Shown here: positions 52,769 through 61,248 of the stretch, piece after piece
How the letters are laid out: each line of letters begins with the position of its first letter
Position numbering within the stretch: position 1 is the first letter of the stretch
NCBI RefSeq assembly: GCF_030317035.1
Contig: NZ_JASZYK010000003.1
Location: forward strand, 558,001 to 622,000
Length of the DNA stretch: 64,000 bases
Source: Variovorax sp. J22G73
Lineage (GTDB): Bacteria > Pseudomonadota > Gammaproteobacteria > Burkholderiales > Burkholderiaceae_C
Direction of reading: 5' to 3'
Position numbers and translations under genes: made by a program
The notes under the pieces: model-generated
The model's input: the letters and a program-made list of their open reading frames with translations, nothing else
Databases searched by the model: none
What the model was told of the DNA's origin: nothing

Positions 52769-52784
52769 CGGCACGGATGTTGCA
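52769..52784 (+). promoter_or_regulatory. Sigma-54 promoter match
   Basis: CGGCACGGATGTTGCA fits the -24/-12 consensus (GG-N10-GC with TTGC at -12). Transcription would begin near 52795, giving a leader of about 200 bases before nirB. Inferred from sequence match only. Confidence 0.7.
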
Positions 52785-52801
52785 CTGCACTCCCCACTGT
52801 C

Positions 52802-52848
52802 CCGCGGCAACGTCGCTGCGGCAAGACAGACCCCCGCCAATGACGGCG
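52802..52848 (+). promoter_or_regulatory. Two-hairpin ANTAR (NasT) target in the nirB leader
   Basis: P1: stem CCGCGGC/GCTGCGG (52802-52821, one G-U) with hexaloop AACGTC. P2: stem CGCC/GGCG (52835-52848) with hexaloop AATGAC. Both loops have A at position 1 and G at position 4, the hallmark of RNA bound by ANTAR antiterminators such as NasT. P1 begins about 7 bases after the predicted start. A clear downstream terminator was not identified. Confidence 0.7.
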
Positions 52849-52996
52849 ACACGAGCGAGCTGAAGGCGCAGGCCGACGGTTCGTCCGCTTCAACCCGATT
52901 TGCATCCGTTTCCAGGCGGGGGCTCACCGTGACCGTTGCATCTTCAACGCGTCGTCGGTCTGCACCTTCCGAGGCCGGGTGTGTGCAGGAACCGAC

Positions 52997-55573
52997 ATGA
53001 AAATCGCAGTGATTGGCCACGGCATGGTGGGCCACAAGTTTCTGGAGCAGCTCCACGAGCTCCAGCTCGCGCAGGCCGAAGTCACCGTGCTGTGCGAGGA
53101 ACCCCGCGCGGCCTACGACCGGGTTCACCTGTCCGAATTCTTCTCCGGCAAGACGGCCGACGACCTCTCGCTGGTCGAGCCCGGCTTCTTCGAGCGCAGC
53201 GGCTTCACGCTGCGGCTGGCCGCCCGCGCGGTGGCGATCGAGCGGCGCAACAACACCGTGACCACCGCCGACGGCGAGGTCATCGGCTACGACAAGATGG
53301 TGCTGGCCACCGGCTCCTCGCCCTTCGTGCCGGCCGTGCCCGGGCGCGACCGGCCTAACTGTTTTGTCTACCGCACCATCGAAGACCTGGAGGCCATGAA
53401 GGCCTGCGGCGCGCGCTCCAGGAGCGGCGTGGTCGTGGGCGGCGGGCTGCTGGGGCTGGAATGCGCCAAGGCGCTGCGCGACATGGGCCTGGACACCCAC
53501 GTGGTCGAGTTCGCGCCCCGGCTCATGGCGGTGCAGGTCGACGAGGGCGGCGGCCGCGCGCTGCGCAGCAGCATCGAGGCGCTGGGCCTGCACGTGCACA
53601 CGGGCCGCAACACGGTGGAGATCACCGATGGCGCCACCGCGCGCCACCGCATGGTGTTCGCCGACGGCACGTACCTGGAGACCGACATGATCGTGTTCTC
53701 CGCCGGCATTCGCCCGCGCGACGAGCTGGCCCGCCAGTCGGTGCTGGCGGTGGGCCCGCGCGGGGGCGTGGCCATCGACAGCCATTGCCGCACCAGCGAC
53801 CACGACATCTACGCGGTGGGCGAGTGCGCCTCGTGGAACGAACAGACCTTCGGCCTCGTGGCGCCGGGCTACGACATGGCGCGCGTCGCGGCGAAGCACA
53901 TCGCGGGGCAGGCCGACGCGGCCTTCACCGGCGCCGACATGAGCACCAAGCTCAAGCTCATGGGGGTGGACGTGGCCAGCATCGGCGACGCCCACGGCAA
54001 GACACCCGGGTCGCGCGCGTACCAGTACGTGAACGAGCACAAGCAGGTCTACAAGAAGATCGTGGTCAGCAGCGACGGCAAGCAGCTGCTGGGCGCGGTG
54101 CTGGTGGGCGACGCGGCCGAGTACGGCACGCTGCTGCAAATGGCGCTCAACGGCATCGCGCTGCCGGCGGACCCCGAGTTCCTGATCCTGCCGGCCAGCG
54201 ACGGCCAGGCCCGCCCCGGCCTGGGCGTGGACGCGCTGCCCGACACCGCGCAGATCTGCTCTTGCAACGACGTGAGCAAGGGCCGCATCTGCGCGGCCGT
54301 GGGCGAGGGCGCGTGCACCGTCGCCGAGATCAAGGCCTGCACCAAGGCCGGCGCCACCTGCGGCGGCTGCGTGGCGCTGGTGGGCCAGGTCATGAAGGCC
54401 GAGATGGCCAAGCGCGGCATGGCCGTGAACAACCACCTGTGCGAGCACTTCGCGTACTCGCGCCAGGAGCTGTACCACCTGGTTCGCGTGGGCGAGATCC
54501 GCAGCTTCGACGACCTGCTCGCGCGCCACGGCAAGGGCCTGGGCTGCGACATCTGCAAGCCCACCGCCGCGAGCATCTTCGCCTCGTGCTGGAACGAGTT
54601 CGTGCTGAAGAAGAACCTGGCCAGCCTGCAGGACAGCAACGACTACTTCCTGGGCAACATCCAGAAGGACGGCAGCTACTCGGTGGTGCCGCGCATGCCG
54701 GGCGGCGAGGTGACGCCCGACGGGCTCATCGCCGTGGGGCAGGTGGCCAAGAAGTACGGCCTGTACACCAAGATCACCGGCGGCGCGCGCGTGGACATGT
54801 TCGGCGCGCGTGTCGAGCAGCTGCCCGCCATCTGGGAAGAACTGATTGCCGCCGGCTTCGAGTCGGGCCACGCCTACGGCAAGTCGCTGCGCACGGTGAA
54901 GAGCTGCGTGGGCTCGACCTGGTGCCGCTACGGCGTGGACGACAGCGTGGGCCTGGCCGTGGAGCTGGAGAACCGCTACAAAGGCCTGCGCGCGCCGCAC
55001 AAGATCAAGTTCGGCGTGTCGGGCTGCACGCGCGAATGCGCCGAGGCGCAGGGCAAGGACGTGGGCATCATTGCCACCGAGCGCGGCTGGAACCTGTACG
55101 TGTGCGGCAACGGCGGCATGAAGCCGCGCCACGCGGAGCTGCTCGCCTCCGACCTGTCGAAGGCAGAGCTGGTGCGGCTCATCGACCGCTTCCTGAGCTT
55201 CTACGTGCGCACCGCCGACCGCCTGCAGCGCACCAGCACCTGGCGCGAAAGCCTGGAAGGCGGGCTCGGCTACCTGAAAGACGTGCTCGTCAACGACAGC
55301 CTGGGGCTCGCCGCCGAGCTCGAGGCGCAGATGCAGCACGTGGTCGACACCTACCAGTGCGAGTGGAAGACCGCGGTGACCGACCCGGTGACGCGCCAGC
55401 GCTTTCGCTCCTTCGTCAACAGCGAGAAGCCCGACGAGCACATCGTGTTCGTGCAGGAGCGCGGGCAGGTGCGCCCGGCGCGCGCGCACGAGCGCAGCGC
55501 CGCACAGAGCGCCACTCAGAGCGTCGCGCAAAGCGCCACGGCCCCGGCCGCCACCGATGTCGAAACCGCCTGA
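52997..55573 (+). CDS. nirB: Assimilatory nitrite reductase [NAD(P)H], large subunit
   Basis: An 858-residue siroheme nitrite reductase (six-electron reduction of nitrite to ammonium, cytoplasm). FAD motif IAVIGHGMVG (residues 3-12), NAD motif VVGGGLLGLECAKAL near 145, BFD-type [2Fe-2S] near 419-460 (CSCNDVSKGRIC, CGGC), then [4Fe-4S]-siroheme ligands CVGSTWCRYG near 636 and VSGCTRECAEAQGK near 676. An AGGA site precedes the ATG at 52997. The C-terminal ~30 residues are an Ala/Gln/Ser-rich tail. First gene of nirB-nirD-transporter-kinase. Confidence 0.98.
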   Translation: MKIAVIGHGMVGHKFLEQLHELQLAQAEVTVLCEEPRAAYDRVHLSEFFSGKTADDLSLVEPGFFERSGFTLRLAARAVAIERRNNTVTTADGEVIGYDKMVLATGSSPFVPAVPGRDRPNCFVYRTIEDLEAMKACGARSRSGVVVGGGLLGLECAKALRDMGLDTHVVEFAPRLMAVQVDEGGGRALRSSIEALGLHVHTGRNTVEITDGATARHRMVFADGTYLETDMIVFSAGIRPRDELARQSVLAVGPRGGVAIDSHCRTSDHDIYAVGECASWNEQTFGLVAPGYDMARVAAKHIAGQADAAFTGADMSTKLKLMGVDVASIGDAHGKTPGSRAYQYVNEHKQVYKKIVVSSDGKQLLGAVLVGDAAEYGTLLQMALNGIALPADPEFLILPASDGQARPGLGVDALPDTAQICSCNDVSKGRICAAVGEGACTVAEIKACTKAGATCGGCVALVGQVMKAEMAKRGMAVNNHLCEHFAYSRQELYHLVRVGEIRSFDDLLARHGKGLGCDICKPTAASIFASCWNEFVLKKNLASLQDSNDYFLGNIQKDGSYSVVPRMPGGEVTPDGLIAVGQVAKKYGLYTKITGGARVDMFGARVEQLPAIWEELIAAGFESGHAYGKSLRTVKSCVGSTWCRYGVDDSVGLAVELENRYKGLRAPHKIKFGVSGCTRECAEAQGKDVGIIATERGWNLYVCGNGGMKPRHAELLASDLSKAELVRLIDRFLSFYVRTADRLQRTSTWRESLEGGLGYLKDVLVNDSLGLAAELEAQMQHVVDTYQCEWKTAVTDPVTRQRFRSFVNSEKPDEHIVFVQERGQVRPARAHERSAAQSATQSVAQSATAPAATDVETA

Positions 55574-55592
55574 ACCCGAAGGACACGTAGCC

Positions 55593-55958
55593 ATGAACGC
55601 AGCCACGAAAGCAGCCATGACCACCGACCAACCGCAATGGACCGCCGTGTGCGCGGCCAGCGACATCCTCCCCGACACCGGCGTGTGCGCGCTCGTGGGC
55701 GGCGTGCATGTCGCCATCTTCAGCGTGGGCCGCGAGCAGGCGCTGTTCGCCATCGACAACGTCGACCCCAAGGCGCAGGCCAGCGTGCTGTCGCGCGGGC
55801 TCGTGGGCAGCCTGGGGGACCGCATCGTGGTCGCCTCGCCTCTCTACAAGAACCACTTCGACCTGCGCAGCGGCGAGTGCCTGGAGGCGCCCGAGCACTC
55901 GGTGCGCGCGCATGCGGTGCGCGTGTACGAAGGGCGCGTGCTGGTCGCGCTGGGCTGA
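55593..55958 (+). CDS. nirD: Nitrite reductase small subunit
   Basis: A 121-residue NirD with a Rieske-like fold that, as usual, lacks the cluster ligands (ASPLYKNHFDLRSGECL in place of C-P-L-H). ATG at 55593 follows AAGGACACGTAGCC. It is 19 bases after nirB and forms the holoenzyme with it. Confidence 0.93.
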   Translation: MNAATKAAMTTDQPQWTAVCAASDILPDTGVCALVGGVHVAIFSVGREQALFAIDNVDPKAQASVLSRGLVGSLGDRIVVASPLYKNHFDLRSGECLEAPEHSVRAHAVRVYEGRVLVALG

Positions 55959-56019
55959 CATCGCCGCACGTTGCGCCTCTTGCGCATTCAGTTTCTTTTT
56001 TCGTCTTCAAGGAATCTTC

Positions 56020-56832
56020 ATGGCCTACCTAGCCCCCGCCGAGTTCGTGACCAAGATGGTCGACGCCGGTGAATCCAAGCTGCTCATGTCCACGCGCGAC
56101 ACGCTCATTCGCTCCTACATGGCGGGCGCCATCCTGGCGCTGGCAGCGGCCTTTGCGGTGAGCATCACCGTCAACACGGGCAACGCGCTGGTCGGCGCCA
56201 TGCTGTTCCCGGTCGGTTTCATCATGCTTTACCTGCTGGGCTTCGACCTGCTCACGGGCGTGTTCACGCTGGCGCCGCTGGCCGTGCTCGACAAGCGGCC
56301 CGGCGCCACCTGGGCCGGCGTGCTGCGCAACTGGGGCCTGGTGTTCGTCGGCAACTTTGCCGGCGCGCTGACGGTGGCGGTGTTCATGGCCATCATCTTC
56401 ACCTTCGGTTTCAGCGAGGCGCCCAACGCCATCGGCGAGAAGCTGGGCCACATCGGCGAAGGCCGCACCGTGGGCTACGCCGCGCACGGCGCCGCGGGCA
56501 TGCTCACGCTGTTCATTCGCGGCGTGATGTGCAACTGGATGGTGTCCACCGGCGTGGTGGCCGCCATGATGTCGACCACCGTGTCGGGCAAGGCCATCGG
56601 CATGTGGATGCCGGTGATGGTGTTCTTCTACATGGGCTTCGAGCACTCCATCGTCAACATGTTCCTGTTTCCCACCGGCTTGCTGCTGGGCGGCAAGTTC
56701 ACGTTCATGGACTACCTGATCTGGAACGAGATTCCCACCGTGCTGGGCAACCTGGTGGGCGGCCTGACCTTCGTGGGCCTCACGCTGTACGCGACGCACT
56801 ACAAGACCTCGCCCAAGCGGGCTGTGAACTGA
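56020..56832 (+). CDS. nirC: Formate/nitrite transporter family protein
   Basis: A 270-residue FNT-family channel with six membrane segments (AGAILALAAAFAVSITV, LVGAMLFPVGFIMLYLLG, LVFVGNFAGALTVAVFM, GVMCNWMVSTGVVAAMM, MWMPVMVFFYMGFEHSIVNMF, LGNLVGGLTFVGLTLY). The central histidine in GFEHSIVNMF is the family's proton-relay residue. In this operon it probably imports nitrite. A GGAAT site lies 6-10 bases before the ATG. Confidence 0.92.
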   Translation: MAYLAPAEFVTKMVDAGESKLLMSTRDTLIRSYMAGAILALAAAFAVSITVNTGNALVGAMLFPVGFIMLYLLGFDLLTGVFTLAPLAVLDKRPGATWAGVLRNWGLVFVGNFAGALTVAVFMAIIFTFGFSEAPNAIGEKLGHIGEGRTVGYAAHGAAGMLTLFIRGVMCNWMVSTGVVAAMMSTTVSGKAIGMWMPVMVFFYMGFEHSIVNMFLFPTGLLLGGKFTFMDYLIWNEIPTVLGNLVGGLTFVGLTLYATHYKTSPKRAVN

Positions 56833-56873
56833 GCCGCTTGCTAGCAGGCGCAGATGCAAGCCGGAGCCGCGAG

Positions 56874-58634
56874 GTGAGCTTGCGCATATCGCTCGGCCAG
56901 CACTCGCTGGCGCGGCCCGGCTCCATCAACCAGGACTTCCACGGCGCCATGCTGCCCCAGGGCGCGCAGCGCGCGGCCAAGGGCATCGCGGTGGCGCTGG
57001 CCGATGGCATCGGCTCCAGCCGCGTGAGCCAGGTGGCGAGCGCCGCTGCCGTGCGCGGCTTTCTGGACGACTACTACGCCACCTCCGAGGCCTGGTCGGT
57101 GCGCCGCGCGGCGCAACGCGTGCTGGGCGCGACCAACTCGTGGCTGCACGCGCAAACCATGCGCAGCGATGCGCGCTTCGACAAGGACAGCGGCTACGTC
57201 TGCACCTTCAGCGCGCTGATCGTCAAGGGCCGCGAGGTGCATCTGCTGCACGTGGGCGATGCGCGCATCTACCGGCTGCATGCGCACGCGCTGGAGCAGC
57301 TCACCGACGACCACCGCGTGCACGTGTCGTCGCAGGAGTCTTACCTGGGCCGTGCGCTGGGCGCGGGGCCCAACGTGGAAATCGACTACCGCAGCTGGCA
57401 AGCGGAAGTGGGCGATGTCTATCTGCTGGCCACCGATGGTGCCTACGCGCACCTCGATGCCGCCGCGGTGCACGACGCGCTCGCGCGCTGCGCGCACGAC
57501 TTCGATGCGGCCGCGCGAGAGCTGGTGCTGACCGCGCAGGCACGGGCGCAGGCCAGCGGCAGCGAAGACGACTGCACGGTGCAGCTGCTGCGCATCGACG
57601 CGCTGCCCGCCGCCGACGTGGCGCAGCTGCACCGGCAGCGCGAAGGCCTGGCGATCGCGCCCACGCTGGGGCCCAGGGATCGCTTCGAGGGCTTCACCCT
57701 CGTGCGCGAGCTGCATGTGAGCTCGCGCAGCCACGTGCACCTGGCGATGGACGACGCCACCGGCCAGCCGGTGGTGCTGAAGCTGCCTTCGGTCGACCTG
57801 CGCGACGACGCGGACTACCTCGACCGCTTCGTGCTCGAGGAATGGGTGGCGCGGCGCATCGACAGCGTGCATGTGCTGAAGGCCGGCGCGCAAGAGCGCG
57901 CGCGGCGCCACCTGTACGTGGCCATGGAGTACGTCGAAGGCCAGACGCTGGCGCAATGGATGGTCGACCACCCCGTGCCCGCGCTGGACGACGTGCGCGG
58001 CATCGTCGCGCAACTGGCGCAGGGGCTGCAGGCGCTGCACGGCAAGGAGATGCTGCACCAGGACCTGCGCCCCGAGAACGTGATGATCGACCGCGCGGGC
58101 ACGGTGAAGATCATCGACCTGGCTTCGGCGCATGTGGCCGGTTTGGCGGGTTTGGCTGGCATGGCCGACGGCACGGGAGAGACCCGGCCGTTGGCCATCG
58201 AAGGCACCTTGCAATACACCGCGCCCGAGTACTTCGTGGGCGACGGCGGCAGCGTGCGCTCCGACCTGTTCTCGCTGGCCGTCATCGTCTACCAGATGCT
58301 CACGCGGCAGCTGCCCTACGGGTTGCAGGCGGCGCGGGTGCGTTCGCGGGCGGACGTGAGCCGGCTGCGCTATGTGCCGGTGCGTCACTTCAGGCCCGAC
58401 CTGCCGGCGTGGGTCGACGCGGTGCTGCGCAAGGCGCTGAACCCCGAGCCGGCGAAGCGGCAGCAGGCGGCGTCTGAATTCGTGCAGGACCTGAAGGCGC
58501 CGGGGCAGGAGTTTGTGTCGCCGCGGCGCGCGGCGCTCATCGAGCGCAACCCGGTGCGCTTCTGGCAGGGCACGACGGTGTTGCTGGCCGCGCTGTCGGT
58601 GGTGTTGCTGGGGGCGCTGGTGCTGGGGCGTTGA
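56874..58634 (+). CDS. Bifunctional PP2C phosphatase-Ser/Thr kinase
   Basis: A 586-residue fusion of a PP2C phosphatase (about 1-235: ADGIGSS, GDARIYRLH, ATDGAYAHL, EDDCTV) and a Ser/Thr kinase (about 265-540: Lys in VVLKLPS near 302, LHQDLRPENVMID near 395, IIDLASA near 413, APEY). It ends with one transmembrane segment (about 569-585). HQD replaces the usual HRD and DLA the DFG of kinases, so catalytic strength is uncertain. GTG start at 56874 with a GGAG site. Such kinases accompany nitrate/nitrite assimilation genes in Pseudomonas (PA1782 next to nirB/nasA). Confidence 0.88.
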   Translation: MSLRISLGQHSLARPGSINQDFHGAMLPQGAQRAAKGIAVALADGIGSSRVSQVASAAAVRGFLDDYYATSEAWSVRRAAQRVLGATNSWLHAQTMRSDARFDKDSGYVCTFSALIVKGREVHLLHVGDARIYRLHAHALEQLTDDHRVHVSSQESYLGRALGAGPNVEIDYRSWQAEVGDVYLLATDGAYAHLDAAAVHDALARCAHDFDAAARELVLTAQARAQASGSEDDCTVQLLRIDALPAADVAQLHRQREGLAIAPTLGPRDRFEGFTLVRELHVSSRSHVHLAMDDATGQPVVLKLPSVDLRDDADYLDRFVLEEWVARRIDSVHVLKAGAQERARRHLYVAMEYVEGQTLAQWMVDHPVPALDDVRGIVAQLAQGLQALHGKEMLHQDLRPENVMIDRAGTVKIIDLASAHVAGLAGLAGMADGTGETRPLAIEGTLQYTAPEYFVGDGGSVRSDLFSLAVIVYQMLTRQLPYGLQAARVRSRADVSRLRYVPVRHFRPDLPAWVDAVLRKALNPEPAKRQQAASEFVQDLKAPGQEFVSPRRAALIERNPVRFWQGTTVLLAALSVVLLGALVLGR

Positions 58635-58718
58635 TGTCGTTGTGCATGGCTATGGCCGGCGCTGTGGTTCAAGACGCAAAAGACGGACTGCGAAAGTCGC
58701 AGCCCGCCAGACCGGCCG

Positions 58719-58997
58719 CTAGCCGCCGGTCGCAGGCGCTCCTCTTCGCGCCTTCTCGCTCACCTGAAACAGTTCTCCCGCCTTGCGCGCCAAATCGGCC
58801 GCAAGCCAAAGCAGGTTGTCCAGCTGTTGCGGCCCGCTGCCGCTGCACCAGTCGATGTCTTCCCCGTGGCAGACCCACAGGAGCGCTTCGAGTTGAGAGA
58901 GTGTGTTTTCCAGAAGATCCGCCGGAGCTTGTGTGTCTTGGGCGCTGTCTTCGGAAGCTCCGGGCGTGGGTGGCCGGGCTATAGTCTTGGTAGCCAT
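58719..58997 (-). CDS. Small hypothetical protein
   Basis: A 92-residue acidic helical protein, no signal. An AAAGGA ribosome site lies 8-13 bases before the ATG, which supports a real gene. ALLWVCHGEDIDWCSGSGPQQLDNLLWLAADLARKAGELF resembles small DUF3077-like helical proteins by layout only. Function unknown. Its 5' leader is in the structured stretch that follows. Confidence 0.6.
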   Translation of the reverse strand: MATKTIARPPTPGASEDSAQDTQAPADLLENTLSQLEALLWVCHGEDIDWCSGSGPQQLDNLLWLAADLARKAGELFQVSEKARRGAPATGG

Positions 58998-59469
58998 TTT
59001 TGTGCGTTCCTTTAGAGGGTAAGCGCACTTCTTTGGTTAGACGGTCGGGGTGTTAGTTGCACTCCGGCCGTCGCCTTTGGTACCTCGCATACGCATCGAT
59101 GCTGTGCGCATCGACAACCTGCCGCGAGGTAAGCAGCCTTTCAAGAGTGTGTCTGTCGGGTGGGTTAACGCCTTCCTTGTTCCCTTGGCGGGAAGTTGAG
59201 TAGCAGGGGCGTCCACTTTAGGCAGGAGCGCGCGCGGTGTGGCAACTTCGCGCGGCACGAAGTCGCGATTCGCGCCAACAAATGCAGCTTCCGGCGTGCT
59301 GCGTGGAAGCAAGTTTGGGCAATCGCGGGGCACGCACCGCGCAGGTGTCAATCGGCAATCTTTCCGCGCGGAATTGACGATTCAAAACGCCTGTGACCTG
59401 GGCGTGATCCGGGCGTGACCCGGGCGTGATCGGCGGGCCGCGCACAGCGCGCGCAGCCGAGTTAAAGCC
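58998..59469. other. Structured non-coding stretch
   Basis: A 472-base gap with no gene. On the + strand reading it has a 13-bp hairpin (59040-59052 with 59060-59072, two G-U pairs), a nested hairpin with 8-base arms TACCTCGC/GCGAGGTA (59081-59088/59124-59131) holding GATGC/GCATC, an ACTTCG/CGAAGT hairpin (59245-59263), GTCAAT/ATTGAC arms (59347-59378) and three 11-base GGGCGTGAYCC repeats (59400-59432). Confidence 0.7.
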
Positions 59470-60504
59470 TCAGTCGTTCGCCTGGAAGTTCACCGCCTTC
59501 ATGATGCCGGCCCACCGCGCCGTGTCTTCCCGCATCGTCTTCAACAGCGCCTCGGGCCCGTCGCCCACCGGGTACATGCCGTTCTGCAGCAGCTGCTGGC
59601 GCACCTCGCGCGAATTGACGGCGCGCATGAACTCGGCGCGCAGCTGGTCGACCACCGGCTTGGGCGTTTTCAGCGGCGCGTAGTAGGCGAACCAGGCGGT
59701 GGCTATCACGTTGTTCTGGCCGCCTTCCACGAAGGTGGGCACGTTGGGCATCAACGGGGAGCGCTTGTCGCCGCTGGTGGCCAGCACCTTCACGCGCCCG
59801 CTGGGCAGCATCTGCAGCGCGCCGCCCACGGTGTCGAAGTAGGCGGGCACGGTGCCGCCCATGACGTCCTGGCGCGCGGGGGTGGAGCCGCGGTAGGGCA
59901 CGTGCACCATGTTCAGCCCGGCCGAGCGGTTGAGCATCTCGCCCAGAAAGTGCGACGGCGTGCCCGCGCCGTAGGACGCGAAGCTCACGCCGCCGGGCTG
60001 CTTCCTGGCCCACGCGATGAACTCGGGCAGGGTGTTGGCGGGCACGTCCTTGTGCACCACCAGGGCCAGCTCGAAGCGCGCGGCGTTGACGATGGGCTGA
60101 AAGTCCTTGATGGGGTCGTACGACAGGTTCTTGTACGCGCTGGGGAACATGGTCATCATGCCGGCCGTGCCCAGCAGCACGGTGCGGCCGTCGGGCGCGG
60201 CGGTTTTCACGGCCTCCACGGCAATGCGGCCGGCGGCGCCGGAGCGGTTGTCGACCACCAGCGGGCCGAGCGAATCGCGCACCTCTTGCGCAATGGCGCG
60301 CGTGAGCACGTCTTGCGTGCCGCCGGCCGGCACGCCGATGAGCACGCGAATGGGCGTGCCCGGCGTGATGGCCGGCTGGGCCTGCGTCGTGCCGAACGGC
60401 GCCATGGCCGTCACCACGGCCGTGCCGCCGATGGCGGCCAGCACGCGGCGCCGCCGCAGGGTGGCGGGGCGTGTGGTGGGGTGTGTGGTGGGGTGTGCTT
60501 TCAA
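59470..60504 (-). CDS. Bug-type tripartite tricarboxylate receptor protein
   Basis: A 344-residue periplasmic binding protein with a twin-arginine-like signal (LRRRRVLAAIGG near residue 16) instead of a plain Sec signal. Motifs IRVLIGVPAGGTQDVLTRAIAQEV and VVDNRSGAAGRIAVEAV. The N-terminal HPTT/HPTT/RPAT block comes from 12-base repeats. Divergent from a MarR gene with an inverted repeat between. Confidence 0.87.
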   Translation of the reverse strand: MKAHPTTHPTTRPATLRRRRVLAAIGGTAVVTAMAPFGTTQAQPAITPGTPIRVLIGVPAGGTQDVLTRAIAQEVRDSLGPLVVDNRSGAAGRIAVEAVKTAAPDGRTVLLGTAGMMTMFPSAYKNLSYDPIKDFQPIVNAARFELALVVHKDVPANTLPEFIAWARKQPGGVSFASYGAGTPSHFLGEMLNRSAGLNMVHVPYRGSTPARQDVMGGTVPAYFDTVGGALQMLPSGRVKVLATSGDKRSPLMPNVPTFVEGGQNNVIATAWFAYYAPLKTPKPVVDQLRAEFMRAVNSREVRQQLLQNGMYPVGDGPEALLKTMREDTARWAGIMKAVNFQAND

Positions 60505-60557
60505 CTGTCTTGTCTCCGTGTCGGGTTGGCTTTTGCGGCCACTTTAGAGCGCGGACA

Positions 60558-60576
60558 ATTGATTCATCTAATCAAT
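60558..60576. promoter_or_regulatory. Putative MarR operator
   Basis: ATTGATT-CATCT-AATCAAT inverted repeat, 19 bases before the MarR start and 54 before the Bug start. A typical MarR-type palindrome by size and AT content. Confidence 0.6.
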
Positions 60577-60595
60577 CATTCCCTGGGCAAACCCT

Positions 60596-61099
60596 ATGCA
60601 AGCGCCGCTGCGCCCGCTCGACGACCTGCTGCTTTACCGCACCAGCCGGCTGCTGTCGGTGGCGGGCGGCATGGTCATTCGCCTGTGCGAGGGCCGCTTC
60701 GGCATCACGCGGCGCGAATGGCGGCTGGTGGCCACGCTGGCCGGCCATGGCGCGCTGGGCTCGTCGCAGCTGGCGGAGCACGCGCAGCTCGACCGGGCGC
60801 GCACGTCGAAGGCGGTGAGCTCGCTGGTGCAGAAGGGCATCGTCTCGCGCGAGCAGCCCGCGGGCGACCGGCGCCACGTGCTGCTGCGCCTGACCGCGCC
60901 GGGCACGGCGCTGTACGCCGAGCTGTACCCGCTGGTCTGCGCGATCAACGCCGAGCTGCTGGGCGCGCTCGACGCGCACGAGGTCGCGCTGCTCGACGGC
61001 ATGCTGCAGCGCCTGCACGCGCGCGGCGAGGCCATGGTGGCCGCGGCCGACCTGCCCAAGGCCGACCGGCGCCGCCGCGACGCGCCCACGCCGCGTTGA
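60596..61099 (+). CDS. MarR-family transcriptional regulator
   Basis: A 167-residue MarR regulator; winged HTH at about residues 40-105 (TRREWRLVATLAGHGALGSSQLAEHAQLDRARTSKAVSSLVQKGIVSREQPAGDRRHVLLRLT). The gene is divergent from the Bug gene and so probably regulates it. MarR proteins often respond to aromatic acids. Ligand unknown. Confidence 0.93.
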   Translation: MQAPLRPLDDLLLYRTSRLLSVAGGMVIRLCEGRFGITRREWRLVATLAGHGALGSSQLAEHAQLDRARTSKAVSSLVQKGIVSREQPAGDRRHVLLRLTAPGTALYAELYPLVCAINAELLGALDAHEVALLDGMLQRLHARGEAMVAAADLPKADRRRRDAPTPR

Positions 61100-61248
61100 A
61101 GGGGGGCGCCCCGCTGCGGCGGGATGGGGGCGCCGTGCAGACATCGGCCAACAGCGACAAAATGGCCGGCCCCCTGCAGTCGCCTCGTCCTTCCTGTGCT
61201 TGACGCGCGACGGCCCTTGGGGCGCCTACACAGAACTCTTTCCCGCGC

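Larger units (their letters stand above)
52603..52996 (+). other. nirB upstream region
   Basis: A 394-base non-coding gap. It holds GCACCA half-sites (52646, 52662) and TTGGTGCA (52733-52740) that resemble NtrC half-sites, a sigma-54 promoter match and a two-hairpin leader, described separately. No ORF with a plausible ribosome site. Confidence 0.65.

Noticed and set aside
52556..55825. 1089-codon - strand open frame opposite nirB
   Set aside because: Lies antisense to nirB, has no homology features, and nirB is unambiguous.
59081..59131. tRNA-like or known riboswitch fold
   Set aside because: Stem arms and loops do not match any tRNA or riboswitch core known to me.
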